DNA of 64,000 nucleotides, from positions 1 to 64,000 of the forward strand of contig CAWBNB010000071.1 in the NCBI GenBank assembly GCA_963789885.1. The letters run 5' to 3'. The translations under genes were made by a program, and so were the position numbers. The notes beneath the pieces are model-generated. The model saw nothing but the letters and a program-made list of their open reading frames with translations, was not told the DNA's origin and did not search any database. The DNA is from DATEDA01 sp963789885 (lineage in GTDB: Bacteria > Pseudomonadota > Gammaproteobacteria > Burkholderiales > SG8-39). Below are positions 26,350 to 35,216 of this stretch, piece by piece (positions within the stretch are counted from its first letter, which is position 1; each line of letters opens with the position of its first letter).

Positions 26350-26365
26350 CGCGGGCGGCGTCTTC

Positions 26366-27898
26366 TCAGAGCGGGATGTTGGCGTGCTTGCGCCAGGGGT
26401 TGGAAAGCTGCTTGTCCTTCAGCATCGCCAGCGACCGGCAGATCCGCCGGCGCGTCTCGCGCGGCATGATCACGTCGTCGATGTAGCCGCGGTGCCCGGC
26501 GACGAACGGATTGGCGAACTTCTGCCGGTACTCCTCGGTGCGCTCGGCGATCTTCTGCGGGTCGCCGAGGTCCTTGCGGAAGATGATCTCCACCGCGCCC
26601 TTCGGCCCCATCACCGCGATCTCGGCCGTGGGCCAGGCGAAGTTGACGTCGCCGCGCAGGTGCTTCGAGCTCATCACGTCGTAGGCCCCGCCGTAGGCCT
26701 TGCGCGTGATGACGGTCACCTTCGGCACCGTCGCCTCGGCGTAGGCGAAGAGAAGCTTCGCGCCGTGCTTGATGATTCCGCCGTATTCCTGCGCGGTCCC
26801 CGGGAGGAAACCGGGCACGTCGACGAAGGTGATGATCGGGATGTTGAAGCAGTCGCAGAAGCGGACGAACCGCGCGCCCTTGATCGAGCTCCGGATGTCG
26901 AGGCAGCCGGCGAGGACGAGCGGCTGGTTCGCGACGATGCCGACCGGTGCGCCGGCCATGCGCGCGAACCCGACGACGATGTTCTTCGCGTGGTCGGGCT
27001 GGATCTCGAAGAACTCGCCCTCGTCGGCGATCTTGAGGATCAGCTCCTTGATGTCGTAGGGCTTGTTCGCGTTGTCGGGGATCAGCGTGTCGAGCGACGG
27101 GATCTCGCGGTCGGCCGGGTCCTCGGTCGGCCAGACCGGCGGCTTCTCGCGGTTCGAGCCGGGCAGGTAGTTCACCAGCCGCCGGGTCATCATCAGCGTT
27201 TCGACGTCGTTCTCGAACGCGCAGTCGGCGACGCCGGACTTGGTGGTGTGCGTGACTGCGCCGCCGAGCTCCTCGTGGGTGACCTCCTCGTGGGTCACCG
27301 TCTTCACGACGTCGGGCCCGGTCACGAACATGTAGGACGAGTCCCTCACCATCAGGATGAAGTCGGTCATCGCCGGCGAATACACCGCGCCGCCCGCGCA
27401 CGGGCCCATGATCAGCGAGATCTGCGGGATCACGCCCGAGGCGAGAACGTTCCGCTCGAACACCTCGGCGTAGCCGCCGAGGGAAGCGACGCCCTCCTGG
27501 ATGCGCGCGCCGCCGGAGTCGTTCAGCCCGATCACCGGCGCGCCGACCTGCATCGCCTTGTCCATCACCTTGCAGATCTTCTCGGCGTGCGGCTCGGAGA
27601 GCGCGCCGCCGAACACGGTGAAGTCCTGGCTGAACACGAAGACGAGGCGGCCGTTGATCGTGCCGTAGCCGGTGACCACCCCGTCGCCCGGGATCTTCTG
27701 GTCGGCCATGCCGAAGTCGGTGCACCGGTGCTCGACGAACATGTCCCACTCCTCGAACGAGCCGGTGTCGAGCAGGAGATCGATGCGCTCGCGCGCGGTC
27801 AGCTTGCCGCGGGCGTGCTGCGACTCGATGCGCTTCTCGCCGCCGCCGAGCCGGGCCTGCGCCCGCTTCTCTTCGAGCTGGCGGATGATTTCTTGCAT
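26366..27898 (-). CDS. acyl-CoA (propionyl-CoA) carboxylase beta subunit
   Basis: A 510-residue carboxyltransferase with N- and C-terminal crotonase-like halves. Typical segments are ARGKLTARERIDLLLDTGSF, NDSGGARIQEGV, GPCAGGAVYSPAMTDF and RKAYGGAYDVMSSKHLRGD. It transfers the carboxyl group from biotin to propionyl-CoA, forming methylmalonyl-CoA. The length matches PccB rather than the split AccA/AccD. Neighbouring mutase and MeaB genes support the propionyl assignment over acetyl- or methylcrotonyl-CoA. Confidence 0.93.
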   Translation of the reverse strand: MQEIIRQLEEKRAQARLGGGEKRIESQHARGKLTARERIDLLLDTGSFEEWDMFVEHRCTDFGMADQKIPGDGVVTGYGTINGRLVFVFSQDFTVFGGALSEPHAEKICKVMDKAMQVGAPVIGLNDSGGARIQEGVASLGGYAEVFERNVLASGVIPQISLIMGPCAGGAVYSPAMTDFILMVRDSSYMFVTGPDVVKTVTHEEVTHEELGGAVTHTTKSGVADCAFENDVETLMMTRRLVNYLPGSNREKPPVWPTEDPADREIPSLDTLIPDNANKPYDIKELILKIADEGEFFEIQPDHAKNIVVGFARMAGAPVGIVANQPLVLAGCLDIRSSIKGARFVRFCDCFNIPIITFVDVPGFLPGTAQEYGGIIKHGAKLLFAYAEATVPKVTVITRKAYGGAYDVMSSKHLRGDVNFAWPTAEIAVMGPKGAVEIIFRKDLGDPQKIAERTEEYRQKFANPFVAGHRGYIDDVIMPRETRRRICRSLAMLKDKQLSNPWRKHANIPL

Positions 27899-27950
27899 GG
27901 CGCTCTCCCCGAACGCGTTCGCGGCCCGGTCTTACCGGGTCGCGGGAAAT

Positions 27951-28961
27951 TCATGCGCTAGCATTCAACAACCTCGCCGCGGCCGCCGCCGGCGTCATCG
28001 ACCCTTCGGCGACCGCCTCGCGCACTGCCGCCAGCTCCTGCCTCACCGCCGGATGCTGATAGAACCGGGCGTGCAGCTCGTGCTCGACCAGCGCGCTCAT
28101 CCAGTCGAGCGCCTGACGCCGGCGCTTCGCCGCGAGCGCGCCGCTCGCCGTAAGCGTGTCCCGAAAGCGCTCGCATTCGCGCCAGAACGCGTCGATCCCC
28201 TCGGCCTTCAGCGCGCTCAGGCTCACCACCGGCGCCGTCCAATCCTCTTCGTGCGGCCGCAGCATCGAGAGCGCGTTGGCGATCTGGGTGCGTGCCAGCT
28301 CGGCGGCCTTCGGGTCGATGTCGGCCTTGTTCACCGCGACCACGTCCACGAGCTCCACGATCCCGCGCTTGATCGCCTGCAGGTCGTCGCCCGCGTTCGG
28401 CAGCGCGACGAGGACGAAGCAGTCGGTCATGCCGGCCACCGCGATCTCCGACTGTCCGACGCCGACCGTCTCGACGATCACGACGTCGTACCCCGCCGCC
28501 TCGCACACGAGCATCGCCTCGCGCGTCATGTGCGCCACGCCGCCCAGCATCCCGCCGGACGGACTCGGCCGGATGAAAGCATTCGGGTCGCGCGAGAGGC
28601 GCTCCATCCGTGTCTTGTCCCCGAGTATGGAGCCGCCCGATAGCGCGCTCGTCGGATCGACCGCGAGCACCGCGACCCGGTGGCCGCGCCCGGTGAGGAA
28701 CAGGCCGAGCGTTTCGATGAAGGTCGACTTGCCGGCGCCGGGCGCGCCGCTGATGCCGATGCGGAAGCTCCGCCCGGTGTGCGGCAGCAGCGCCTCCAGC
28801 AGCTTCCCCGCTCGCACCTGATGGTCGCGGCGCGACGACTCGAGCAGCGTGATCGTCTTCGCGAGCGCCCGCGGCTCCTGGGCGAGTACGCCGTCGGCGA
28901 GCTTGCGGTCGGCGGGATCGAGCCGATCGCGCGCGGGCCGCGCGCGCTGCGCCGCCCTCAT
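27951..28961 (-). CDS. meaB: methylmalonyl-CoA mutase-associated GTPase MeaB
   Basis: A 336-residue G3E-type GTPase that guards loading and repair of the adenosylcobalamin mutase. The P-loop is GAPGAGKST at residues 72-80. Other motifs are VDPTSALSGGSILGDKTRM, VETVGVGQSE and NKADIDPKA. The start is the ATG at 28961, sharing one base with the mutase stop (TGATG); the GTG at 28964 is also possible. Coupling to the mutase matches the chaperone role. Confidence 0.93.
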   Translation of the reverse strand: MRAAQRARPARDRLDPADRKLADGVLAQEPRALAKTITLLESSRRDHQVRAGKLLEALLPHTGRSFRIGISGAPGAGKSTFIETLGLFLTGRGHRVAVLAVDPTSALSGGSILGDKTRMERLSRDPNAFIRPSPSGGMLGGVAHMTREAMLVCEAAGYDVVIVETVGVGQSEIAVAGMTDCFVLVALPNAGDDLQAIKRGIVELVDVVAVNKADIDPKAAELARTQIANALSMLRPHEEDWTAPVVSLSALKAEGIDAFWRECERFRDTLTASGALAAKRRRQALDWMSALVEHELHARFYQHPAVRQELAAVREAVAEGSMTPAAAAARLLNASA

Positions 28962-31120
28962 CACGCCGCGCCGGCGGCGACGCGCGCTTCGCGGATCGCC
29001 TTGAGCACCGTGCGCGCCGCTTCCGAGATCACCGTGCCGGGCCCGAACACCGCCGCGACGCCGGCGCGCGTCAGGAACTCGTAGTCCTGCTGCGGCACGA
29101 CGCCGCCGACGACGACGACGACCTCCGGTGCGCCCTGCTTACGCAGCGCCGCGACGAGCTGCGGGACGAGCGTCTTGTGGCCGGCGGCGAGCGTCGACAC
29201 GCCGATCGCGTGCACGTCGTTCTCGATCGCCTGCCGTGCGCCTTCCTCCGGCGTCTGGAAGAGCGGGCCGATGTCGACGTCGAAGCCGAGGTCGGCGAAC
29301 GCGGTGGCGATGACCTTGGCGCCGCGATCGTGACCGTCCTGCCCGAGCTTCGCGACCATGATCCGCGGCCGGCGTCCTTCCTCCGCCTCGAATCGGTCGA
29401 TGTCGGCCTTGAGGGCGTTCCAGCCGGCGTCGTGCATGAACGCCGCGCCGTACACGCCGGAGACCGTCTGGCTCGCCGCCTGATAGCGACCCCACACCTT
29501 CTCGAGCGCGTCGCTCACCTCGCCGACCGTCGCGCGGGCGCGGATCGCATCGATCGAGAGCGCGAGGAGATTGCCCTTGCCGGTGCGCGCTGCATCGGTG
29601 AGCGCCGCGAGCGCCGCGTCCACCGCCTTCTGGTCGCGCTTCGCCTTCACCGCCTTCAGCCGTTTGAGCTGCGCTTCGCGCACCGCGGTGTTGTCGATCT
29701 CGCGGATCTCGACCGGCGGCTCTTCCTCGAGCTGGTACTTGTTCACGCCGACGATCACGTCCTCGCCGCGATCGATGCGGGCCTGCTTCTCGGCGGCGCA
29801 GGCCTCGATCTTGAGCTTCGCCCAGCCCGACTGCACCGCCTTGGTCATGCCGCCGATCGCCTCGATCTCCTCGATGACCGCCCAGGCCTTGTCGGCCATG
29901 TCCTGGGTGAGCTTCTCCATCATGTAGGAGCCGGCCCACGGATCGACGACCGCCGGGATGTGAGTCTCTTCCTGGATGATCAGCTGGGTGTTGCGCGCGA
30001 TCCGCGCGGAAAAATCGGACGGCAGCGCGATCGCCTCGTCGAACGAGTTCGTGTGCAGCGACTGCGTCCCGCCGAACACGGCGGCGAGCGCCTCGATCGC
30101 GGTGCGCACGACGTTGTTGTAGGGATCCTGCTCGGTGAGCGACCAGCCCGAGGTCTGCACGTGGGTGCGCAGCATCATCGAGCGCGGGCTCTTCGGGTTG
30201 AACTCCTTCATCATCCGCCACCACAGCAGGCGCGCGGCACGCAGCTTCGCCACCTCGAGGTAGAAGTTCATCCCGACGCAGAAGAAGAACGACAGCCGGC
30301 CGGCGAACTCGTCGACGTCGAGCCCGCGCGCGATCGCGGCGCGCACGTACTCGCGACCGTCGGCCAGCGTGAACGCGAGCTCGAGCGCCTGCGTCGCGCC
30401 GGCCTCCTGGATGTGGTAGCCGGAGATCGAGATCGAGTTGAACTTCGGCATGTGCCGCGCGGTGTGCTCGATGATGTCGGCGACGATCCGCATCGAGGCT
30501 TCCGGCGGGTAGATGTAGGTGTTGCGGACCATGAACTCCTTGAGGATGTCGTTCTGGATGGTCCCCGAGAGCTCGGCCTGCTTGACGCCCTGCTCCTCGG
30601 CCGCGACCACGTAGCCGGCGAGCACCGGCAGCACCGCGCCGTTCATGGTCATCGAGACCGAGACCTTGTCGAGCGGGATGCCGTCGAAGAGGACCTTCAT
30701 GTCCTCGATCGAATCGATCGCGACGCCTGCCTTGCCGACGTCGCCGACGACCCGCGGGTGGTCGGAGTCGTAGCCGCGGTGGGTGGCGAGGTCGAAAGCG
30801 ATCGAGACGCCCTGTTGGCCGGCGGCGAGGTTGCGGCGGTAGAACGCATTCGACTCTTCGGCGGTGGAGAAGCCGGAGTACTGCCGGATCGTCCACGGCC
30901 TGACCGCGTACATCGTGGCCTGTGGCCCGCGCACGAACGGCTCGAAGCCGGGCAGGCTGTTGGCGTACGGCAGGCCCGCCAAGTCGTCCGCGGTGTACAG
31001 CGCCTTGACTTCGAGGCCCTCGGGCGTGTGCCAGACGAGCTTCTCGGCCGTGCCGGCGGACTTCGCGGCGGCCTTCTGCCAGTCGGCGAGCGTCGAGATT
31101 TTGGGGATGCGGTCGTTCAT
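28961..31120 (-). CDS. scpA: methylmalonyl-CoA mutase
   Basis: A 719-residue adenosylcobalamin enzyme converting methylmalonyl-CoA to succinyl-CoA. The N-terminal substrate barrel has RPWTIRQYSGFSTAEESN and later QTSGWSLTEQDPYNN. The C-terminal cobalamin domain has the base-off motif GQDGHDRG near residue 596 and later the GG pair of VVVGGVVPQQD. Both domains are in one chain, as in the alpha or ScpA type. Together with the carboxylase and MeaB genes downstream it makes the propionate-to-succinate route. Confidence 0.95.
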   Translation of the reverse strand: MNDRIPKISTLADWQKAAAKSAGTAEKLVWHTPEGLEVKALYTADDLAGLPYANSLPGFEPFVRGPQATMYAVRPWTIRQYSGFSTAEESNAFYRRNLAAGQQGVSIAFDLATHRGYDSDHPRVVGDVGKAGVAIDSIEDMKVLFDGIPLDKVSVSMTMNGAVLPVLAGYVVAAEEQGVKQAELSGTIQNDILKEFMVRNTYIYPPEASMRIVADIIEHTARHMPKFNSISISGYHIQEAGATQALELAFTLADGREYVRAAIARGLDVDEFAGRLSFFFCVGMNFYLEVAKLRAARLLWWRMMKEFNPKSPRSMMLRTHVQTSGWSLTEQDPYNNVVRTAIEALAAVFGGTQSLHTNSFDEAIALPSDFSARIARNTQLIIQEETHIPAVVDPWAGSYMMEKLTQDMADKAWAVIEEIEAIGGMTKAVQSGWAKLKIEACAAEKQARIDRGEDVIVGVNKYQLEEEPPVEIREIDNTAVREAQLKRLKAVKAKRDQKAVDAALAALTDAARTGKGNLLALSIDAIRARATVGEVSDALEKVWGRYQAASQTVSGVYGAAFMHDAGWNALKADIDRFEAEEGRRPRIMVAKLGQDGHDRGAKVIATAFADLGFDVDIGPLFQTPEEGARQAIENDVHAIGVSTLAAGHKTLVPQLVAALRKQGAPEVVVVVGGVVPQQDYEFLTRAGVAAVFGPGTVISEAARTVLKAIREARVAAGAA

Positions 31121-31168
31121 GATCGGGGCTCCGGAACGCGCCCCCGGGCGCAGTGGAGTGTTGCGGCT

Positions 31169-31174
31169 ATTTTA
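31169..31174 (-). promoter_or_regulatory. candidate -10 element for the mutase operon
   Basis: TAAAAT reads 5' to 3' on the minus strand about 49 bases before the mutase ATG. No convincing -35 is present at 16-18 bases. A 10-base direct repeat, TTACGGGCGA, occurs at 31172-31181 and 31190-31199, so an activator site is possible. Confidence 0.3.
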
Positions 31175-31189
31175 CGGGCGAACAGCGGG

Positions 31190-31771
31190 TTACGGGCGAT
31201 CGACGGCCGCAGCGGCCGCCCGCCGGCCCCGGTGCCGGAGCCAGGCGACGAGCGCGAGACCGCCGACGAGGATGGCGCCGAACACCCACTCCTCGACCCG
31301 CTTGAGATCCCCGAGCACCCGGGTAAGCGCCTCGCCGAGCGCGTACCCGATCCCGGCGATAAGCGCTGCCCAGACGATCGCGCCGGCGAGATTAAGGGCC
31401 GCGAACCGCAACCAGTGCACCCGGCTCATCCCGATCGCGATCGGGCCCACGGTCCGCAGGCCGTACAGGAACCGTACGCCGAGGATGAGCGGCGCGTCGT
31501 AGCGGTCGAGCAGTTGCCGGACGCGCTCGGCGCCCGGCTGGAGCGCCGGCCAGTGCGCGAGCACCCGCGCGCCGGCGAATCGGCCGACGAGAAAATAGAT
31601 CTGATCGCCGAGGAATCCGCCCGCCGCCGCAACCGCGATCACCCACGGGAGCGAGAGGTAGCCGCGGTGCGCGGCGACCGCGGCGAGCGCGAGGATGGTC
31701 TCGCCCTCGATGAGACTGCCGGCGAAGACGGCGGGGTAGCCCCAGTTCTGGATGAGCGACGCGAGATCCAT
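31190..31771 (-). CDS. DedA-family inner-membrane protein
   Basis: A 193-residue membrane protein of the DedA/SNARE-associated family. It begins MDLASLIQNWGYPAVFAGSL and has the conserved ETILALAAVAAHRGYL, GGFLGDQIYFLVGRFAG and RFLYGLRTVGPIAIGMSR segments, including the key E and R residues. DedA proteins act in lipid-carrier or membrane homeostasis as proton-linked flippases. The ATG at 31771 follows no strong Shine-Dalgarno. It runs in the same direction as the mutase gene but is not functionally related. Confidence 0.85.
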   Translation of the reverse strand: MDLASLIQNWGYPAVFAGSLIEGETILALAAVAAHRGYLSLPWVIAVAAAGGFLGDQIYFLVGRFAGARVLAHWPALQPGAERVRQLLDRYDAPLILGVRFLYGLRTVGPIAIGMSRVHWLRFAALNLAGAIVWAALIAGIGYALGEALTRVLGDLKRVEEWVFGAILVGGLALVAWLRHRGRRAAAAAVDRP

Positions 31772-31814
31772 GACGATCGCAGGCGGGGCGACTATACGGC
31801 ATCGCTCCTTTCGA

Positions 31815-31844
31815 TTGCCCGGTCTCGCGACGGGGCTGTAGAGT
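31815..31844 (+). promoter_or_regulatory. sigma70-type promoter for the lipoprotein gene
   Basis: TTGCCC (31815-31820) and TAGAGT (31839-31844) are separated by 18 bases. The start would be near 31851, about 27 bases before the ATG at 31878. Confidence 0.4.
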
Positions 31845-31877
31845 CCGCTCGCCTCCAACCCCCCGGATACCCTCCAG

Positions 31878-32522
31878 ATGATCAGACTCTCCCTGTTTCG
31901 TTTCGCCGTCGCCGTCGTCGCGCTCTCGATCGCCGGCTGCTCCACCACCGCGTACACGTCGCTCGACAAGAGCTGGGTGGACCCCAAGGTCGCGGGCACG
32001 AAGTTCAAGAAGGTGCTGATTCTCTCGATCGCGAGCGACGAGTTCGCGCAGCAGTACTTCCAGGACGACATGGCCGCGGCGCTCCGCAAGCGCGGCGTGA
32101 ACGCGGTGGCGTCGGAGCGTTACTTCACGCACCCGAGCCCCGCCGAGGACGCGCGGTTCAAGCGCGCCATCGAGCAGTCGGACGCGGATGCAGTGCTGCT
32201 CGCCCGCGTCGTCGGCGTAGACGAGAAAACGACGGTGACCGGCGGCTACCTCACCGGGCCGGGGGGCGCGCCGGTCGCGCAGGTCTACGGGCTCGGCAAT
32301 GTCGTCGCCTCGACCTGGGCGCCGACGCGTTACGTTCGCCCGCAGGACTACACGCAGTCCACCGTGCTCGTCGAGACGGTGCTCTACGAGAGGAAGGGAA
32401 AGCAGGCGGTGTGGTCGGCGCAGACGAGCACGAAGAACGCCCAATCGGGCGATCTCAAGCCGGCCATCGCGCAGTTCGTCGACGTGCTGGTCCGTGCGAT
32501 GGATCGGGACGACCTGTTCTAG
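31878..32522 (+). CDS. putative lipoprotein of unknown function
   Basis: A 214-residue product with a lipobox ending at Cys21 (LSIAGCSTT). The mature part, with KFKKVLILSIASDEFAQQYF and later VLVETVLYERKGKQAVWSAQTST, is a mixed a/b domain seen in uncharacterised Gram-negative lipoproteins. The segment ending DVLVRAMDRDDLF is C-terminal. It is divergent from the DedA gene and lies 51 bases upstream of the PPK2 gene. I do not recognise a specific function. Confidence 0.65.
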   Translation: MIRLSLFRFAVAVVALSIAGCSTTAYTSLDKSWVDPKVAGTKFKKVLILSIASDEFAQQYFQDDMAAALRKRGVNAVASERYFTHPSPAEDARFKRAIEQSDADAVLLARVVGVDEKTTVTGGYLTGPGGAPVAQVYGLGNVVASTWAPTRYVRPQDYTQSTVLVETVLYERKGKQAVWSAQTSTKNAQSGDLKPAIAQFVDVLVRAMDRDDLF

Positions 32523-32573
32523 CGGAGTGCTCGGCGAGGCGTTCGACGGCTGTTCCGAGCTCAGGGAGGCGAT

Positions 32574-33489
32574 ATGAAGAAGACCGGGCGAGCAAGAAGA
32601 ACCGCGTCTACAAAGTGCTCGACCGGTACCGGATCACGAAGGGGAAGGGCTTCCGCCTGAAGGATATCGATCCGGACGACACCTACGGGCTGAAGAGCGA
32701 GCTCAAGACCGAGGCGAAGGCGCTCCTCCAGCAGGGCGTGCGGATGCTCGCCGAGATGCAGGACAAGCTCTATGCGCAGGACCGCTGGGCGGTGCTGCTC
32801 ATCTTCCAGGCGATGGACGCGGCCGGCAAGGACGGCACGATCAAGCACGTCATGTCGGGCGTGAACCCCCAGGGCTGCGAGGTGGCCTCGTTCAAGGCGC
32901 CCTCCAGCGAGGAGCTCGATCACGACTTCCTGTGGCGCTGCATGCCGTATCTGCCCGAACCGCGGCCACATCGGCATCTTCAACCGCTCCTACTACGAGG
33001 AGGTGCTGGTGGTGCGCGTGCACCCCGAGTTGCTCACCGCGCAGAAGCTGCCGCCGGAGCTGGTCACGAAGCGGATCTGGGAGGAGCGCTACGAGGACAT
33101 CAACAACTTCGAGCGCTACCTCGCGCGGAACGGCATGGTGATCCGCAAGTTCTTCCTGCACGTGTCGAAGGAGGAGCAGAAGAAGCGCTTCCTCGAGCGG
33201 CTCGAGCGAGCCCGAGAAGAACTGGAAGTTCTCGGCCGCCGACGTGCGCGAGCGGGCGCACTGGGACGAGTACATGGAGGCGTACGAGGAGATGATCCGC
33301 GCCACCGCGACGCCGCACGCGCCGTGGTACGTCGTGCCGGCCGACAACAAGTGGTTCACGCGGCTCGTGGTCGCCGCGGCGGTCGTGGAAGCGATGCAGG
33401 GGCTCGACCTGCAGTACCCGAAGGTGGACAAGAAGAAGCGCGCCGAGCTGGCGGCGGCCCGGGAGCTGCTCCTGAAAGAGCGCGACTGA
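32574..33489 (+). CDS. polyphosphate kinase 2 family protein, three frameshifts
   Basis: The correct protein can be pieced together from three frames: MKKT, ASKKNRVYKVLDRYRITKGK, then WAVLLIFQAMDAAGKDGTIK with the Walker A GKDGTIK. The frame is then lost near 32960 (one extra C; restored GHIGIFNRSYYEEVLVVRVH) and again near 33207 (one extra C; restored EEPEKNWKFSAADVRERAHW). It ends ARELLLKERD. One base is missing near 32587. The span is 3n+1 bases, consistent with minus one plus two. PPK2 uses polyphosphate to phosphorylate NDP or NMP. GGGAGG lies before the ATG at 32574. Confidence 0.85.
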
Positions 33490-33590
33490 CGCGACCGACT
33501 TGCGTGCGGCGCGCGGGTGAGCCGCGGCGCCCCGCAGGGGTGAATGCGGTAACATTTGCGCCCCACGGGGAAGCACCCGAAGGAGCGGCC

Positions 33591-34562
33591 ATGTTGACCA
33601 GAATCGTCCGAATTCTCGCCCTGCTCGCGCCCGCGATCGCAACGAGCGCCTGGGCGCAGTACCCCACGAAGCCGGTCACGATGATCGTGCCGTTCGCCGC
33701 GGGCGGGCCGACCGACACCGTTGCCCGCTCGATCGCCATCGCCATGCAGAACACGTTGAAGCAGACGGTGCTCGTGGAGAACGTGGGGGGTGCCGGCGGC
33801 ACGATCGGCGTGGGACGGGTGGCAAAGGCGAATCCCGACGGCTACACCATCCTCCTCTACCACATCGGCATGTCGACGGTCCCTGCGCTCTACCGCAAGC
33901 TGAGCTTCGATCCGCTGAAGGACTTCGCGTACATCGGCCTCGTCAACGAGGTGCCGATGACGATGATCGCCCGCGCCAACTTTCCGCCCAACAACTTCAA
34001 GGAGTTCGTCGCGTACATCAAGGCGAACAAGACGAAGGTGACCTACGGCAACGCGGGCCTCGGCGCGGCGTCGCACCTCTGCGGGCTGCTCTTCATGAGC
34101 GCGATCGAGACCGACGTCACCACCGTGCCGTACAAGGGCACCGCGCCGGCGATGAACGATCTGCTCGGCGGCCAGATCGACTTCATGTGCGACCAGACGA
34201 CCAACACCACCTCGCAGATCAGGAGCGGCAAGGTGAAGGCGTACGCTGTGACATCGGCGAAGCGTGTGCCGTCGCTGCCCAACATCCCGACGATGCAGGA
34301 GGAAGGGCTGAAGGGCTTCGAGGTGGCGATCTGGCACGCGCTCTATGCGCCGAAGGGCACGCCGCAGCCGGTGATCGACACGCTCGTCAAGGCGAACCAG
34401 GCGGCCCTCAAGGACGAGGGTGTCATCAAGCGGTTCGCCGACCTCGGCACCGAGCCGGTCTCGCCGGACAAGGCGACGCCCGCCTACCTGCAGAAGTTCC
34501 TCGCCGCCGAGATCGCGAAGTGGGGTCCGATCATCCAGAAGGCGGGGCAGTACGCCGACTGA
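33591..34562 (+). CDS. Bug/TctC-family periplasmic binding protein
   Basis: A 323-residue protein with signal peptide MLTRIVRILALLAPAIATSA and the family opening YPTKPVTMIVPFAAGGPTDT. The later segments VPYKGTAPAMNDLLGGQIDF and IPTMQEEGLKGFEVAIWHAL are also diagnostic. This is the second lone Bug protein in the window and again has no TctAB partner beside it. The ligand cannot be predicted. AAGGAG lies just before the ATG. Confidence 0.9.
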   Translation: MLTRIVRILALLAPAIATSAWAQYPTKPVTMIVPFAAGGPTDTVARSIAIAMQNTLKQTVLVENVGGAGGTIGVGRVAKANPDGYTILLYHIGMSTVPALYRKLSFDPLKDFAYIGLVNEVPMTMIARANFPPNNFKEFVAYIKANKTKVTYGNAGLGAASHLCGLLFMSAIETDVTTVPYKGTAPAMNDLLGGQIDFMCDQTTNTTSQIRSGKVKAYAVTSAKRVPSLPNIPTMQEEGLKGFEVAIWHALYAPKGTPQPVIDTLVKANQAALKDEGVIKRFADLGTEPVSPDKATPAYLQKFLAAEIAKWGPIIQKAGQYAD

Positions 34563-34574
34563 GCGCGGGCTGAG

Positions 34575-35147
34575 GTGATACGCGTCGCGCGCGGCGCGCT
34601 TCTCGCGCTCCTCGCGCTCGCCGCATCCACGCCGGCGTTCGCGGACGAAGCCCTCTGGTCGCAGCTGCGATCAGGGGGCTTTGTCATTTTCGTCCGTCAC
34701 GCGCAGACCGATCCGGGCGTCGGCGATCCGGCCGGGTTCAAACTCGGCGACTGCAAGACCGAGCGCAACCTCAACGCCGCAGGGCGCGCTGAAGCGAAGC
34801 GCCTCGGCGAGGCGTTCCGGCGGGAGAAGATCCCGGTCGCGCAGGTGCTCGCGAGCGAATGGTGCCGCTGCCGCGACACTGCGCGGATCGCGTTCGGCAC
34901 CTATGAAGTCTGGCCGGCGCTCAACAACCTCTTTGGCCGGGCGGAGAACGCGGATGCGCAGCGGCGCACGATGATCGAGCGCGCGAGCCGCTTCCGCGGA
35001 CCGGGCAACCTCGTGCTCGTCTCGCACGGCAGCACGATCGCTCCCGTCGCGGGCGTGAGCCCGGCGCCGGCCGAGATGATCGTGATGAAGCCCGCGGGCG
35101 CGGGGAAGCTGGAACTGGTGGGGCGGATCCCGGTCGCGCCGGGTTGA
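34575..35147 (+). CDS. exported histidine phosphatase family protein
   Basis: A 190-residue histidine-phosphatase (phosphoglycerate mutase-like) protein with signal peptide MIRVARGALLALLALAASTP. The catalytic RHA motif is in GFVIFVRHAQTDPG and the second histidine in LVLVSHGSTIAP. Conserved ASEWCRCRDTA follows the RHG fold. It would act in the periplasm on a phosphorylated small molecule or protein. The start is GTG at 34575, 13 bases after the Bug gene. It is convergent with the dienelactone hydrolase gene. Confidence 0.8.
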   Translation: MIRVARGALLALLALAASTPAFADEALWSQLRSGGFVIFVRHAQTDPGVGDPAGFKLGDCKTERNLNAAGRAEAKRLGEAFRREKIPVAQVLASEWCRCRDTARIAFGTYEVWPALNNLFGRAENADAQRRTMIERASRFRGPGNLVLVSHGSTIAPVAGVSPAPAEMIVMKPAGAGKLELVGRIPVAPG

Positions 35148-35154
35148 TCGTGGC

Positions 35155-35179
35155 ACGACGGGGCGCGAGGCCCCGTCGT
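35155..35179. terminator. strong bidirectional hairpin
   Basis: ACGACGGGGC and GCCCCGTCGT form a perfect 10-base stem with a GCGAG loop. It lies between two convergent genes and has no T-run on either side. Confidence 0.6.
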
Positions 35180-35216
35180 CCGTGGCGATCGACGTTCGCT
35201 GGACGCAGCCGCCCTG

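Noticed and set aside
29177..33295. Very long plus-strand open frame over the mutase, DedA and PPK2 genes
   Set aside because: Most of it is antisense to methylmalonyl-CoA mutase; only the far end coincides with the PPK2 frame.
32574..33489. PPK2 as a decayed pseudogene
   Set aside because: All three indels leave the rest of the protein and its Walker motif intact. The same error type occurs in essential genes in this window, so sequencing error is more likely.
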